Positions 27,005 through 35,507 of a stretch of 64,000 bases of DNA are shown here, one piece after another. Source of the DNA: Streptomyces sp. HB132 (GTDB lineage: Bacteria; Actinomycetota; Actinomycetes; Streptomycetales; Streptomycetaceae); contig NZ_JAFBGA010000017.1 of assembly GCF_016909575.1 (NCBI RefSeq), forward strand, positions 104,001 through 168,000, read 5' to 3'. The stretch's first letter is position 1, and every line of letters starts with the position of its first letter. The notes under the pieces are model-generated. The model made no database searches. It was not told the origin of the DNA and worked only from the letters and a program-made list of their open reading frames with translations. Position numbers and translations under genes: made by a program.

Positions 27005-28309
27005 TCAGCCCTCCCTCGCCGCGGCGCACACGGCCCGGCAGATGCGCGCCACATCGTCGTCGCCCGTCACATAGGGCGGCATCGTGTAGACCAGATCACG
27101 GAACGGGCGCAGCCAAACGCCCTCGCGGACCGCGGCCCGTGTCGCGGCCTCCATGTCCACCTCGTGGTCGAGCTGCACCACCCCGATCGCGCCCAGCACC
27201 CGGACGTCGCGTACGCCGGGTACTTCGGCGGCCTCGGCCAGCCCCTGGCGCAGGCCCGTGCCGATCCGTTTCACCTCGAGTTCCCAGTCCTGGCCCAGCA
27301 GCAGATCCACGGATGCGCAGGCCACCGCCGATGCCAGCGGGTTACCCATGAACGTCGGCCCGTGCGCCAGCACAGGGACGTCTCCGCTCGAGATGCCCTC
27401 TGCGACCCGGGTGGTGCACAAGGTCGCCGCCAGTGTCAGATAGCCGCCGGTCAGCGCCTTGCCGACACACATGACGTCCGGGGACACACCGGCGTGCCCG
27501 GCTGCGAACAACTGTCCCGTGCGGCCGAACCCGGTCGCGATCTCGTCGAACACCAGCAGCACGTCGTTCGCGTCGCACGCCTCGCGGAGCACCCTCAGGT
27601 ACGCGGGGGAGTGGAAGCGCATCCCGCCCGCACCCTGCACCACGGGTTCCACGATCACCGCTGCCAGTTCGTCGGCATGGGCGGCCACCAGCTCCCGCAG
27701 ATGCCGCACGTAGGCGTCGTCCGGATCGGCGTCGAAACCGTCCGGTGGGGCGTCGGCGAAAATCTGCCGGGGGAGGGACCCCGACCACAGCTCGTGCATC
27801 CCTCCGTCGGGGTCGCACACCGACATGGGCTGCCAGGTGTCGCCGTGATAGCCACCGCGCCAGGTGAGAAGCCGGCGCTTGGCGGGCCGCCCGGCCGAAC
27901 GCCAGTACTGCAGGCACATTTTCACCGCGACCTCGACGGAGACGGACCCCGAGTCGGCGAGGAAGACGTGCTGCAGAGGCTCCGGGGTGATCTCCACGAG
28001 CCGGGCCGCCAGCCGGACGGCGGGCTCGTGCGTGAGCCCGCCGAACATCACATGGCTCATCCGGTCCAGCTGGTCACGGGCGGCCTCGTTGAGCACCGGA
28101 TGGTTGTAACCGTGCACCGCCGACCACCAGGACGACATGCCGTCCACCAACTCACTCCGGCCGTGAACGGGTTCGGCGAGCCGGAGACGCACCCCGGACG
28201 CGGACTCCACGACCAGCGGCTCCTGCCTGCCCGGCATCGGGCCGTAGGGGTGCCAGACGTGGGCCCGGTCCAGGGCGCGGAGTTCCGCGGGGCTGAGCTG
28301 ATCAGGCAT
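27005..28309 (-). CDS. bioA: adenosylmethionine-8-amino-7-oxononanoate aminotransferase
   Basis: A 434-residue class III PLP aminotransferase that converts KAPA to DAPA using SAM as amino donor. It shows HVWHPYGPM near the N-terminus (substrate tyrosine), LLVFDEIATGFGRTGQLFA with the PLP aspartate, and the Schiff-base lysine in CVGKALTGGYLTLA. The start MPDQLSPAELRALDR at 28309 overlaps the bioB stop by eight bases. An upstream in-frame extension runs inside bioB and is rejected. Confidence 0.96.
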   Translation of the reverse strand: MPDQLSPAELRALDRAHVWHPYGPMPGRQEPLVVESASGVRLRLAEPVHGRSELVDGMSSWWSAVHGYNHPVLNEAARDQLDRMSHVMFGGLTHEPAVRLAARLVEITPEPLQHVFLADSGSVSVEVAVKMCLQYWRSAGRPAKRRLLTWRGGYHGDTWQPMSVCDPDGGMHELWSGSLPRQIFADAPPDGFDADPDDAYVRHLRELVAAHADELAAVIVEPVVQGAGGMRFHSPAYLRVLREACDANDVLLVFDEIATGFGRTGQLFAAGHAGVSPDVMCVGKALTGGYLTLAATLCTTRVAEGISSGDVPVLAHGPTFMGNPLASAVACASVDLLLGQDWELEVKRIGTGLRQGLAEAAEVPGVRDVRVLGAIGVVQLDHEVDMEAATRAAVREGVWLRPFRDLVYTMPPYVTGDDDVARICRAVCAAAREG

Positions 28310-29465
28310 TGGGAGCGAGGTCCGTCCCGGCGCCTCGACGGCGGACCGACACCAGGTCCGTGCGGGCCGCAAGGGCCTCGGAAGGCTCCGGACCGCTTCC
28401 GGCAGGGTCGCCGCACGGAGCGCAACCGCCCTCGTGCGAACCGCAGCCGTCCCCGGCCGGCGCCCGGTGCCCGGGGAGCGTCGTCGTCGCCGCTCCCTCC
28501 ACCTCGAAGCCGGCGTCCGCGATCATGTCGAGGTCGGTCTGTCCGGACTGGCCCTCGCTCGTCAGGTAGTCGCCCAGGAAGATGGAGTTGACCAGATGCA
28601 GGGCGAGCGGCTGCATCGAGCGCAGATGGACCTCGCGACCGCCCGCGAGCCGCACCTCGACGTCCGGGCACACGAACCTGACCATCGCCAGGATGCGCAG
28701 GCAGCGCTGCGGAGTGAGGTGCCAGTCCTTCGCCAGCGGGGTCCCCTCCATGGGGATCAGGAAGTTCACCGGCACGGAGTCGGGATCGAGCTCACGCAGC
28801 GAGAAGACGACGTCCACCAGGTCGGCGTCGGTCTCGCCCATCCCGGCGATCAGACCGGAGCACGCCGAAAGTCCGGCGGCCTGGGCCTGCTGCACGGTGT
28901 CCACCCTGTCGGCGTACGTGTGGGTGGTCGTGATGTCCCCGTACGTACCCTCGGAGGTGTTCAGGTTGTGGTTGTAGGCGTCCGCGCCGGCAGACCGCAG
29001 ACGGTCGGCCTGACCCTCGGAGAGCAGACCGAGGCAGGCACACACCTCGACGTCCTCGTGCTGCTCCTTGATCGCCTCGATCGTCTGCGACACCCGGTCG
29101 ACGTCACGGTCGGTGGGCCCCCGGCCGCTGGCCACGAGGCACACCCGTTTGGCGCCGCCCGCCACCCCCGCGGCTGCGGCCTTCTTCGCCTCGTCCGGTT
29201 TCAGCCAGGTGTACTTGAGGATCTCGGCCTTGGAGCCGAGCCGCTGCGAGCAGTACGAGCAGTCCTCGGGGCAGAGCCCTGACTTCAGATTGACCAGATA
29301 GTTCAGCTTGACGCGCCGGCCGAACCACTGGCGGCGCACCTTTCCGGCCGCGGCCACCACGTCGAGCAGTTCGTCGTCGGAGGTCGCCAGCACGGCGAGC
29401 GCTTCGTCACGGGTCGGCAGTTCGCGCCGCAGCCCCTTTTCCACCAGCGTGTTCAGCAGGTCCAT
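28302..29465 (-). CDS. bioB: biotin synthase
   Basis: A 387-residue radical SAM enzyme that inserts sulfur into dethiobiotin. It has the cluster motif CPEDCSYCSQ (CxxxCxxC) and further conserved blocks YNHNLNTSEGTYGDITTTHTY and MEGTPLAKDW. The domain ends near residue 335. A Gly/Cys-containing tail of about 45 residues (GCGSHEGGCAPCGDPAGSG) extends past the usual end and overlaps the bioA start by eight bases. The start MDLLNTLVEKGL at 29465 matches actinobacterial BioB, with AGGA about eight bases upstream. It is the first gene of the leftward operon. Confidence 0.96.
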   Translation of the reverse strand: MDLLNTLVEKGLRRELPTRDEALAVLATSDDELLDVVAAAGKVRRQWFGRRVKLNYLVNLKSGLCPEDCSYCSQRLGSKAEILKYTWLKPDEAKKAAAAGVAGGAKRVCLVASGRGPTDRDVDRVSQTIEAIKEQHEDVEVCACLGLLSEGQADRLRSAGADAYNHNLNTSEGTYGDITTTHTYADRVDTVQQAQAAGLSACSGLIAGMGETDADLVDVVFSLRELDPDSVPVNFLIPMEGTPLAKDWHLTPQRCLRILAMVRFVCPDVEVRLAGGREVHLRSMQPLALHLVNSIFLGDYLTSEGQSGQTDLDMIADAGFEVEGAATTTLPGHRAPAGDGCGSHEGGCAPCGDPAGSGPEPSEALAARTDLVSVRRRGAGTDLAPNA

Positions 29466-29609
29466 GGCGTTGATCCTGACGCACAGCACCGCCATCGGCC
29501 AAGGAGGAACCGGACAATAGAGGCGTCCGATGCTGTGTGCATTGCCACACCCTGGCCTGTTGCGCACCCGGTTAGGGTCTGTGAGCTGCCTACAAAAAGG
29601 GACCCACCC
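29466..29609. promoter_or_regulatory. bioB/bioF divergent promoter region
   Basis: The 144 bases between divergent starts must hold both promoters. An inverted repeat GTGTG-N6-CACAC (29535-29550) lies near the middle and could be an operator. It does not match the BioQ or BirA sites I know. AAAAAGGG nine bases before bioF is its ribosome site. Confidence 0.45.
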
Positions 29610-30758
29610 ATGTCCTACGCCCCGTTCGACTGGACCGACGACGAGGCCCGGCGCCGTGCCGGCGCCGGACTCGTCCGGACGCTGCGCCCCAGGGCCGCCG
29701 GGACGGAACTGCTGGACCTCGCGAGCAACGACTACCTGGGTCTGAGCCGTAACCCCGAGGTCACCGCTGCCGCGGCCGAGGCGGTACGGACGTGGGGCGC
29801 GGGCGCCACCGGATCGCGGCTCGTCACGGGAACCACCGCACTGCACGCCGAACTCGAGCGCGAACTCGCCGCGTTCTGCGGATTCGAAGCGGCCCTGGTG
29901 TTCTCCTCCGGCTACGCGGCGAACCTCGCCGCGCTCACGGCGCTCACCGGGCGCGACTCGCTGATCGTCTCCGACGCGGGCAACCACGCCTCGATCGTCG
30001 ACGGCTGCCGGCTGTCCCGGGCCGGCATCACCGTCGTGCCGCACGCTGATCCCGACGCCTTCCGCGAAGCCCTCAAGGCGCACGGTGGACGGGCGCTGGC
30101 CGTGACCGACTCGGTCTTCTCGGTGGACGGCGACGCCGCACCGCTGGCCGGGCTCGCCCACGTCTGTCGCGACACGGGCGCAGCCCTCGTCGTGGACGAC
30201 GCGCACGGGCTGGGTGTCCTGGGTGAGGGCGGGCGCGGAGCACTCGCGGCCGCAGGGCTCGCGGGCGGCGAGGGGGTCGTCGCCACGCTCACCCTCTCGA
30301 AGTCGCTCGGGAGTCAGGGCGGAGCGGTGCTCGGGCCCGCCCGGGTCATCCGCCATCTGGTCAACACGGCCCGTACGTTCATCTTCGACACCGGCCTCGC
30401 GCCCGCGGCCGTAGGGGCGGCTCTGGGGGCACTTCGCCTGCTGCGCCGAGAACCCGAACGCGCGTCGAGGGCACTTGCCGTAGCCGTCGAACTGCACCGC
30501 AGGCTGTCGGCGGCCGGACTCACAGCGGTGTACCCCGACGCCGCCGTCGTGTCGGTCCGTGCCCCCTCGGCGGAGTCGGCGGTCCGCTGGGCGGCCGACT
30601 GCCGCGCGGCGGGTCTCGCGGTGGGGTGTTTCCGGCCGCCGTCGGTTCCTGACGGGATCTCCAGGCTGAGGCTGACCGCCCGGGCCGACCTGACGCCAGG
30701 CCAGATCGAGCAGGCCGTGAGTACCGTCCTCGCGACGGCACCCCGGCCCGTCAGCTGA
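29610..30758 (+). CDS. bioF: 8-amino-7-oxononanoate synthase
   Basis: A 382-residue alpha-oxoamine synthase that joins pimeloyl thioester and alanine. It shows ASNDYLGLSRNPEV, GTGATGSRL-like GAGATGSRLVTG, VVDDAHGLGVLGEGGRG (PLP Asp and ring-stacking His) and the Schiff-base lysine TLSKSLGSQGGAVLG. The start MSYAPFDWTDDEARRR at 29610 has a ribosome site. It is divergent from bioBAD, a split arrangement common in Streptomyces. Its last eight bases overlap the end of the convergent DUF397 gene. Confidence 0.96.
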   Translation: MSYAPFDWTDDEARRRAGAGLVRTLRPRAAGTELLDLASNDYLGLSRNPEVTAAAAEAVRTWGAGATGSRLVTGTTALHAELERELAAFCGFEAALVFSSGYAANLAALTALTGRDSLIVSDAGNHASIVDGCRLSRAGITVVPHADPDAFREALKAHGGRALAVTDSVFSVDGDAAPLAGLAHVCRDTGAALVVDDAHGLGVLGEGGRGALAAAGLAGGEGVVATLTLSKSLGSQGGAVLGPARVIRHLVNTARTFIFDTGLAPAAVGAALGALRLLRREPERASRALAVAVELHRRLSAAGLTAVYPDAAVVSVRAPSAESAVRWAADCRAAGLAVGCFRPPSVPDGISRLRLTARADLTPGQIEQAVSTVLATAPRPVS

Positions 30759-30957
30759 CCGGGCTGCCGCCCAGTCCGGCGACGAAGGACGTCCAGGCCG
30801 TGGCCGAGAAGCGCAGCGGCGGAAGATCCGTGTCCTTGGAGTCGCGTACGGTGAGCCGGTCACGGCCGAGGGCCGCGGTTTCCACGCAGTTGTTCATCCC
30901 CGTGCTGCGGCTGCTGCGGCGCCACCTGGGCGTGGGCTGTGCGGGACGGTCGGACAT
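30751..30957 (-). CDS. DUF397 domain protein
   Basis: A 68-residue DUF397 protein (MSDRPAQPTPRWRRSSRSTG). It has the family's W-R-SS-S cluster, the NNCVETA motif, VRDSKD and the final W..F pattern. In Streptomyces DUF397 proteins are partners of WhiJ/BldB-like XRE regulators encoded next to them and are thought to modulate DNA binding. The gene begins inside the 3' end of the upstream XRE gene, a 64-base overlap, so the two are coupled. Confidence 0.93.
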   Translation of the reverse strand: MSDRPAQPTPRWRRSSRSTGMNNCVETAALGRDRLTVRDSKDTDLPPLRFSATAWTSFVAGLGGSPVS

Positions 30958-31844
30958 GATGCCCCCTCGGGCGGTCGAAGTTCCGCCTGACCACCGCGAC
31001 CTGCTGCGGCGATGAGGTCCAGCGAACGCTCCGGCGACAGCGCGTGAGCCTGCATCGTGCGGAAGGCCGAGCTGTACGCCTCGAGGTCTTCTCTCCGCTC
31101 CAGATAGAGACTACTCGTCAAATGGTCAAGAACGACCACATCCAGATCAGAAATGGTCGGAAAGGAGAAGATGACGAAGGGGCCTGTGAGGCCGATATAG
31201 CTACCGCTCTCGAACGGGAGCAACTGAAGCGTCACGTTGGTCAGTTGAGCGGCACGCTCCAGATGGCGCAGTTGCTCGGCCATGACCCGGGGGCCGCCGA
31301 CCTCGCGCCGCAGGACCGCCTCGTCGAGCACGGCACTGAGCCGCAGCGGCCGGGACTTCTGGAGGACGCTCTGCCGGGCGAGCCGGACCTCCACCAGCGA
31401 ATCGAGCTGTGCGGGAGGCAGACCGTCCAGCGAGGACCGGGTCACGGCTCGCGCGTAGTCGGCGGTCTGCAGCAGACCCGGGACCACCGAGGTCTCGAGC
31501 GTGCGGGCGGTATCCGCCTGCGACTCCAGGCTGATGAAGTCGCGGTACTGGGGCGGAATGAGCCCGCGGTAGGCATGCCACCACCCGCTGCCACCGCCAC
31601 CGGCCGAGCCGGCGAGATCCTGGAGCAGCGAGCGCAACTGCCGGTCCTCGACCCCGTAGGCGTCCAGCAGCCGGGTCACGTCGCCGGGCGTCACCCCGCT
31701 CGCCCCCGTCTCGATCCGGCTCACCTTCGACTGGTGCCAGCCCAGCATCCCGGCGGCGTCCCGACTCGTGAGTCCCGAGGAGTGACGCAGGCCGCGCAAC
31801 TCCTCCCCGAGCTTGCGGCGTCGTACCGCAGGGCCGTTCCGCAT
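30894..31844 (-). CDS. XRE family regulator with DUF5753 domain (WhiJ-like)
   Basis: A 316-residue regulator starting MRNGPAVRRRKLGEELRGLR. The Cro/CI helix-turn-helix occupies about 10-65 (LTSRDAAGMLGWHQSKVSRI). A DUF5753 effector domain (about 110-285) contains LETSVVPGLLQTADYARAV and LQLLPFESG. The C-terminal 25 residues are Pro/Ala/Gly-rich and overlap the DUF397 gene. GGGAGG upstream supports the start at 31844. Together with the DUF397 gene and the divergent HATPase gene this is a WhiJ-type regulatory cluster, a class often tied to development and antibiotic control in Streptomyces. Confidence 0.93.
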   Translation of the reverse strand: MRNGPAVRRRKLGEELRGLRHSSGLTSRDAAGMLGWHQSKVSRIETGASGVTPGDVTRLLDAYGVEDRQLRSLLQDLAGSAGGGGSGWWHAYRGLIPPQYRDFISLESQADTARTLETSVVPGLLQTADYARAVTRSSLDGLPPAQLDSLVEVRLARQSVLQKSRPLRLSAVLDEAVLRREVGGPRVMAEQLRHLERAAQLTNVTLQLLPFESGSYIGLTGPFVIFSFPTISDLDVVVLDHLTSSLYLERREDLEAYSSAFRTMQAHALSPERSLDLIAAAGRGGQAELRPPEGASCPTVPHSPRPGGAAAAAARG

Positions 31845-31953
31845 GGTGTCCTCCCGTCGTGCGGACCCGCCCGGCGGGTCCGGCTCGGAAAGGGGCCAGT
31901 GTTGCGCCCGGACACGGCTCAGGTGGCGCGGTTCACCGTAATGGGCGACAGAT

Positions 31954-31963
31954 ATATGCATAT
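31954..31963. promoter_or_regulatory. AT-rich palindrome between XRE and HATPase genes
   Basis: ATATGCATAT is perfectly self-complementary and sits inside the 14-base AT-rich stretch GATATATGCATATC, in otherwise GC-rich DNA. It lies between the two divergent starts, so it may be the regulator's operator or part of a promoter. Confidence 0.5.
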
Positions 31964-32066
31964 CTTGGTGGATCGCCGTCACGGAGGGCGGCATCGGTGG
32001 CAGTCTTGCGCGAAGCACGATCCAGGCCGGCCGCGGGCCGGTCAGGCGGGAAAGGGACGCTTCGCC

Positions 32067-32498
32067 ATGGCAGACCAGCAGGAAGCAACCGTCACTCTGA
32101 CGAGCGATCCGGCCTCGGTCTCCGCGGCCCGGAGATACGTGGCCCGGGTGCTCACCCAATGGGGTCTGGCCGAGGACGGCGACACCGCCGACGCCATCCG
32201 GCTGATCGTCTCCGAACTCGCCACGAACGCCGTCCAGCACACCTTCGGGCAGTCGCCCACCTTCACCGTGGACCTCCGGCTCGACCGGGACATGGAGTTC
32301 TACCTCGGTGTGACGGACAGTCACCCCCGCTGGCCCCAACGGCTTCCCGCCGCGGTCCGGCAGGACAACGGCCGCGGCATGGTGATCATCCGGGCCCTCA
32401 CCAGGGAGCGCGGCGGACGCCTGAGCGTCAGCCCCACCCCGGACGGGGGCAAGACCGTGTCGATCGCCCTGCCCTGGCCGGTCCCCGCGCAGGCCTGA
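32067..32498 (+). CDS. ATP-binding protein, RsbW/SpoIIAB-like HATPase
   Basis: A 143-residue GHKL ATPase without kinase dimerisation domain. The N box is ELATNAVQHTF, G1 is LGVTDSHPRWPQ and G2 is DNGRGMVIIRALT. Such proteins act as anti-sigma factors or serine kinases; in Streptomyces many copies accompany XRE/DUF397 genes, as here on the divergent strand. The start MADQQEATVTL at 32067. The phosphorylation partner (an anti-anti-sigma protein or the XRE regulator) is not shown by the sequence. Confidence 0.92.
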   Translation: MADQQEATVTLTSDPASVSAARRYVARVLTQWGLAEDGDTADAIRLIVSELATNAVQHTFGQSPTFTVDLRLDRDMEFYLGVTDSHPRWPQRLPAAVRQDNGRGMVIIRALTRERGGRLSVSPTPDGGKTVSIALPWPVPAQA

Positions 32499-32533
32499 CC
32501 GCGAGCCGCACGATCGGGGCGGGACCGGCGCTC

Positions 32534-33448
32534 CTACGCGCCGGAGACCCGGCCGAAGCCACTCCGCAGCAGAGCCGTCAGCGTCGTCGCCGCCGCGGTG
32601 TTCCTGTCCCCCCGGTGCACCACGGAGATCGTCCTGCGGAACGCGGGGGGTTCCAGGCGCCGGACGGCGAGGGGCGCGGGGGACATCGCGGCGACCATCT
32701 CCGGCACCACCGCCACCCCTAGGCCGGCACTGACCAGGGCGCACACCAGGGCGTAACCGGGCGACTCGCACACCACTGCCGGGGTGGCCCCTGCCTCGGC
32801 CAGCGCACGCTCCACCCCGCGCCGCGGCGGATGCTCAGGCGCACTGCTGATCAGCGGACGGCCCGCGAGTTCGGCCACGGGGAGAGGCCCGCTGCCGTCG
32901 GACAGCATCTGGCCGCGCGCGGTGACCAGTACCAGCTCCTCGACCAGCAGCGGTTCGTCCGAGAGTCCCGCGGGCAGGGGATCGGCCGCCGCGGGTTCGT
33001 ACGCGTGGGTGAGCGCCAGGTCCACGTCCCCCGCGGCCACCGCGGCGACCCCGGCGGGCGGCTCGTAGTCCGTGACGGCCAGCTCCACGTCGGGGTGCGC
33101 GCGACGGAACGCGGTGAGCACCGGCGGCAGCAGATGGACCCCGGCCGTCACGAATGTGCCGACCCGCAGACGGCCGCCCGACAACCCCGTGAGCCGGGCC
33201 AGCTCGTGCCGTGCCTGATCCATCTCGTCCAGTACGCGTCTGGCGCGCCCGGCCAGCAGCTCACCGGCGGCTGTCAGCCGCGCTCCGCGGTGGTGGCGGA
33301 CGAGGAGGGCTGCTCCGGCCTCCCGCTCGAGCTTCGCCAGCTGTTGCGAGAGCGCGGGGGCGGTGTAACCCAGTCGCGCTGCCGCCCGGGTGATCGAGCC
33401 GGCCTCGGACACCGCCACCAGGGCGGCCAGCCGCGTCGGGTCGTACAT
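32534..33448 (-). CDS. LysR family transcriptional regulator
   Basis: A 304-residue LysR regulator. The winged helix (about 1-60; VSEAGSITRAAARLGYTAPA) is followed by a substrate-binding domain (about 90-295; GRLRVGTFVTAGVHLLPPVL). It starts ATG at 33448 and is divergent from a LysE-type exporter gene with 72 bases between. This LysR/LysE pairing, like LysG/LysE, predicts that the regulator activates the exporter when an amino acid accumulates. The effector is not known. It converges on the HATPase gene with 35 bases between stops. Confidence 0.93.
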   Translation of the reverse strand: MYDPTRLAALVAVSEAGSITRAAARLGYTAPALSQQLAKLEREAGAALLVRHHRGARLTAAGELLAGRARRVLDEMDQARHELARLTGLSGGRLRVGTFVTAGVHLLPPVLTAFRRAHPDVELAVTDYEPPAGVAAVAAGDVDLALTHAYEPAAADPLPAGLSDEPLLVEELVLVTARGQMLSDGSGPLPVAELAGRPLISSAPEHPPRRGVERALAEAGATPAVVCESPGYALVCALVSAGLGVAVVPEMVAAMSPAPLAVRRLEPPAFRRTISVVHRGDRNTAAATTLTALLRSGFGRVSGA

Positions 33449-33520
33449 TAAGCGTTCCTTTTGGCAGACCCATGAGATTGCAAGTACATGCTAAAGGCAG
33501 GCAGCGTCCATGGTGGACCC

Positions 33521-34162
33521 ATGGACGCACAACTGCTCGCTTTCGTCGCCGTGGCGGCGGGAATGGTCGCCCTGCCGGGCGCCGACTTCACCGTGGTCGT
33601 ACGCAACGCGCTCGCATCCCGGACGTCCGGACTGGCCACCGCGGTGGGAGTGGCCGGCGGACTGCTGGTGCACACCGCGCTGGCCGTCGCCGGACTCGCC
33701 GCCGTGCTCGTGACGATGCCCGTCCTCTTCCGCACCGTCCAACTCCTCGGCGGCGCGTACGTCCTCTACCTCGGCCTCAGCGGCCTGCATGCGATGAGGC
33801 GGCGGACCACCACCGGAGCGGGTGCCGAGGAGGGCCCCGGGGTGGCGACGCCGTCGGGGCCCGGGCGCTCGTTGCGCCAGGGCTTCCTGACGAACGCGCT
33901 CAACCCGAAGGCGCCCGTGCTCTTCCTCAGCCTGCTGCCGCAGTTCGTCCCCGACGGCCGGCCACCTCTGCCCAGGACACTGCTGCTGGCATCGGTGGTC
34001 GTCCTGCTCGCGCTCGTCTGGTTCCCGGCAGTGGCCCTGCTGGTGGACCGGCTGGGCCGGTGGCTGCGCCGGCCGCGTACCGCCCGGGTGATCGAGGGCG
34101 GCAGCGGCACGGCGCTCACCGCGTTGGGGCTCCTGCTGGTGACGGGGCCCCTGCTGCGCTGA
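33521..34162 (+). CDS. LysE/RhtB family amino-acid exporter
   Basis: A 213-residue inner-membrane protein with about six hydrophobic segments. The family motif near the N-terminus (GMVALPGADFTVVVRNALAS) resembles the GPD/N signature of LysE, and the middle motif GFLTNALNPKAPVLFLSLLP is diagnostic. It starts MDAQLLAFVAVAA at 33521, with GGTGG upstream. It exports amino acids or derivatives; the divergent LysR gene probably controls it. Confidence 0.94.
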   Translation: MDAQLLAFVAVAAGMVALPGADFTVVVRNALASRTSGLATAVGVAGGLLVHTALAVAGLAAVLVTMPVLFRTVQLLGGAYVLYLGLSGLHAMRRRTTTGAGAEEGPGVATPSGPGRSLRQGFLTNALNPKAPVLFLSLLPQFVPDGRPPLPRTLLLASVVVLLALVWFPAVALLVDRLGRWLRRPRTARVIEGGSGTALTALGLLLVTGPLLR

Positions 34163-34180
34163 ACCAGGGCGGAAGGCGTG

Positions 34181-34651
34181 TCAGCGGACCCTCCCGTACC
34201 AGACGTTGCCGGACCAGATCCTCTCCAGTCGGACCACGGCACCGGCCTTCGGCGAGTGCCAGATCCTCCCGCTGCCTGCGTAGATCCCTACGTGGTACAC
34301 ACTGCGGCCCGCATGGAAGAAGACCAGGTCGCCGCGTTTCCGCTGCGACCTGGAGATGTGGCGGGTCTTGTTGTACTGCTGCTGCGCCGTGCGGGGAAGT
34401 TTCTTGCCGGCCTTCTTGAACGAGTAGAGCGTGAGTCCGGAGCAGTCGAACCGGTTGGGGCCCGTGGCTCCCCAACTGTAGGGCGCACCCTTCTTCGAGG
34501 CGGCGATCTTCAGTGCCTTCGTCGAGTGGACGGCGGCCTCGGCGTCGTTCACGAGACCTGGGGCCAGCATGGTGGTGCCCACGGCGAATGTAAGGACCGA
34601 GGCCGTACCGACCCGGGCGAAAAGAGACGGGACATGAACCTGCGCAGTCAT
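34181..34651 (-). CDS. secreted NlpC/P60 (C40) cell-wall peptidase
   Basis: A 156-residue exported hydrolase. An N-terminal signal (MTAQVHVPSLFARVGT, hydrophobic core, cleavage near AEA about residue 38) precedes the NlpC/P60 domain. The domain carries the catalytic Cys in GPNRFDCSGLTLYSF, the His in SVYHVGIYAGSG and a third polar residue in IWHSP. It cuts D-Glu-diamino-acid bonds in peptidoglycan stem peptides. The ATG at 34651 is seven bases after AAGGG; a TTG two codons upstream is less likely. A c-di-AMP riboswitch immediately precedes the ribosome site, so expression should fall when c-di-AMP is high. Confidence 0.93.
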   Translation of the reverse strand: MTAQVHVPSLFARVGTASVLTFAVGTTMLAPGLVNDAEAAVHSTKALKIAASKKGAPYSWGATGPNRFDCSGLTLYSFKKAGKKLPRTAQQQYNKTRHISRSQRKRGDLVFFHAGRSVYHVGIYAGSGRIWHSPKAGAVVRLERIWSGNVWYGRVR

Positions 34652-34667
34652 GCGCAACCCTTCGTCA

Positions 34668-34830
34668 GCCGCCTGTGAAGGATGACCTGTCGGGTTCGGG
34701 CTGGCGAAGTTGCCCGGCCGCGCGATGCGGCTTCACCCCGAGGGCCGTCCGGATCTCCGGCCGGCCCGTTGTGCTCGGGTCCTCCACTCCTGCCGATCCA
34801 CTCCTGTCGACCAGGCATCCGGACGGCGGC
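34668..34830 (-). ncRNA. ydaO/yuaA-type c-di-AMP riboswitch
   Basis: On the minus strand the leader contains GGAGGACCCGAG, then GGGGTGAAGCC, then GCCGGGCAACTTCGCC, and finally GCCCGAACCCGACAG(G)TCATCC. This is the conserved order of the ydaO class, with the 3' GAACCCGNCAG element matched exactly. A P1 helix can form between GCCGCC...GGATG (34825-34830 and onward) and CATCC...GGCGGC (34668-34673). It ends about five bases before the ribosome site of the NlpC/P60 gene, consistent with translational or transcriptional control. In Streptomyces the same class precedes rpfA and related muralytic genes. Confidence 0.87.
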
Positions 34831-35191
34831 AGGACTCGGCGTCCGCCCGGACCGCCCCGCCGCGGTGGCGGGGGCTTGTCGTCCCAGGGATCTTTACGCA
34901 CGCACTGCCGGATTTCCTGGCTGGAGTGGCCATATGTGAGAGTCCCCACGGCTGATCCGATCGGGTGGACGCGGTCGGCCCGGAGTCGTCAGGGCGACAC
35001 CTGACCAGCCGTGGACCAGCGGCGGAACGAACCGTTCCGCTCAGTGTCCGCGCTTGGTGCGCAAGTTGGGCCGTCCCTCGTGCGGGGGATCACCTACGCC
35101 GATCGAGCGAGTGAAACTCGTCGGCTGGTCGGGCGTGTCGTAAGACGGCGCCGAAGAGCCCACGCCGCAGGCGGGTCGGGCCCGCGGGAGC
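34831..35191. other. upstream region of the riboswitch, no gene seen
   Basis: About 360 bases upstream of the riboswitch and downstream of the clpP-linked gene. Nothing coding is supported. The promoter of the NlpC/P60 transcript must lie here, but I could not fix its boxes. Confidence 0.45.
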
Positions 35192-35500
35192 TCAACTCGA
35201 CGGCGCGGGAGGCACGGAGACCCGCCCTGCTCGGCGCTCCCCGTCCAGCAGGCGCAGCGCCCTGGCCAGAGTGCCCGCGTGGATCTGCGACTCGCCCCGC
35301 TCGTGCATCGACACGAGTGAGTCGCGGAGGGCGGTGGCCCGGGATGCGAGGGCCTGGGCTGCCCGGAGCGCTCCGTACGTGTCGCTGCCGCGTGCCGGGT
35401 TGATGCGGCCGAGCTGGTCGAGCACTTCCAGGTAGCAGTCGATGAACTCGGCCTCGGCGCGGGTCAGTGCGGGAAGCGGCGGGAACTGGGGTGGGAGCAT
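35192..35500 (-). CDS. hypothetical protein downstream of clpP-like gene
   Basis: A 102-residue, mostly helical protein (MLPPQFPPLPALTRAEAEFI; YLEVLDQLGRINPARGSDTY; RALRLLDGERRAGR). No signal peptide, membrane segment or known domain. It starts seven bases after the clpP-like stop codon, so it is almost surely co-translated with it, and it may be an adaptor or regulator of that protease. That role is inference from position only. Confidence 0.75.
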   Translation of the reverse strand: MLPPQFPPLPALTRAEAEFIDCYLEVLDQLGRINPARGSDTYGALRAAQALASRATALRDSLVSMHERGESQIHAGTLARALRLLDGERRAGRVSVPPAPSS

Positions 35501-35507
35501 CGGGCGT

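Noticed and set aside
29466..30863. upstream extension of the bioB frame to about 850 codons
   Set aside because: The extra sequence is antisense to bioF and low in protein character. BioB homologues start at MDLLNTLVEKG.
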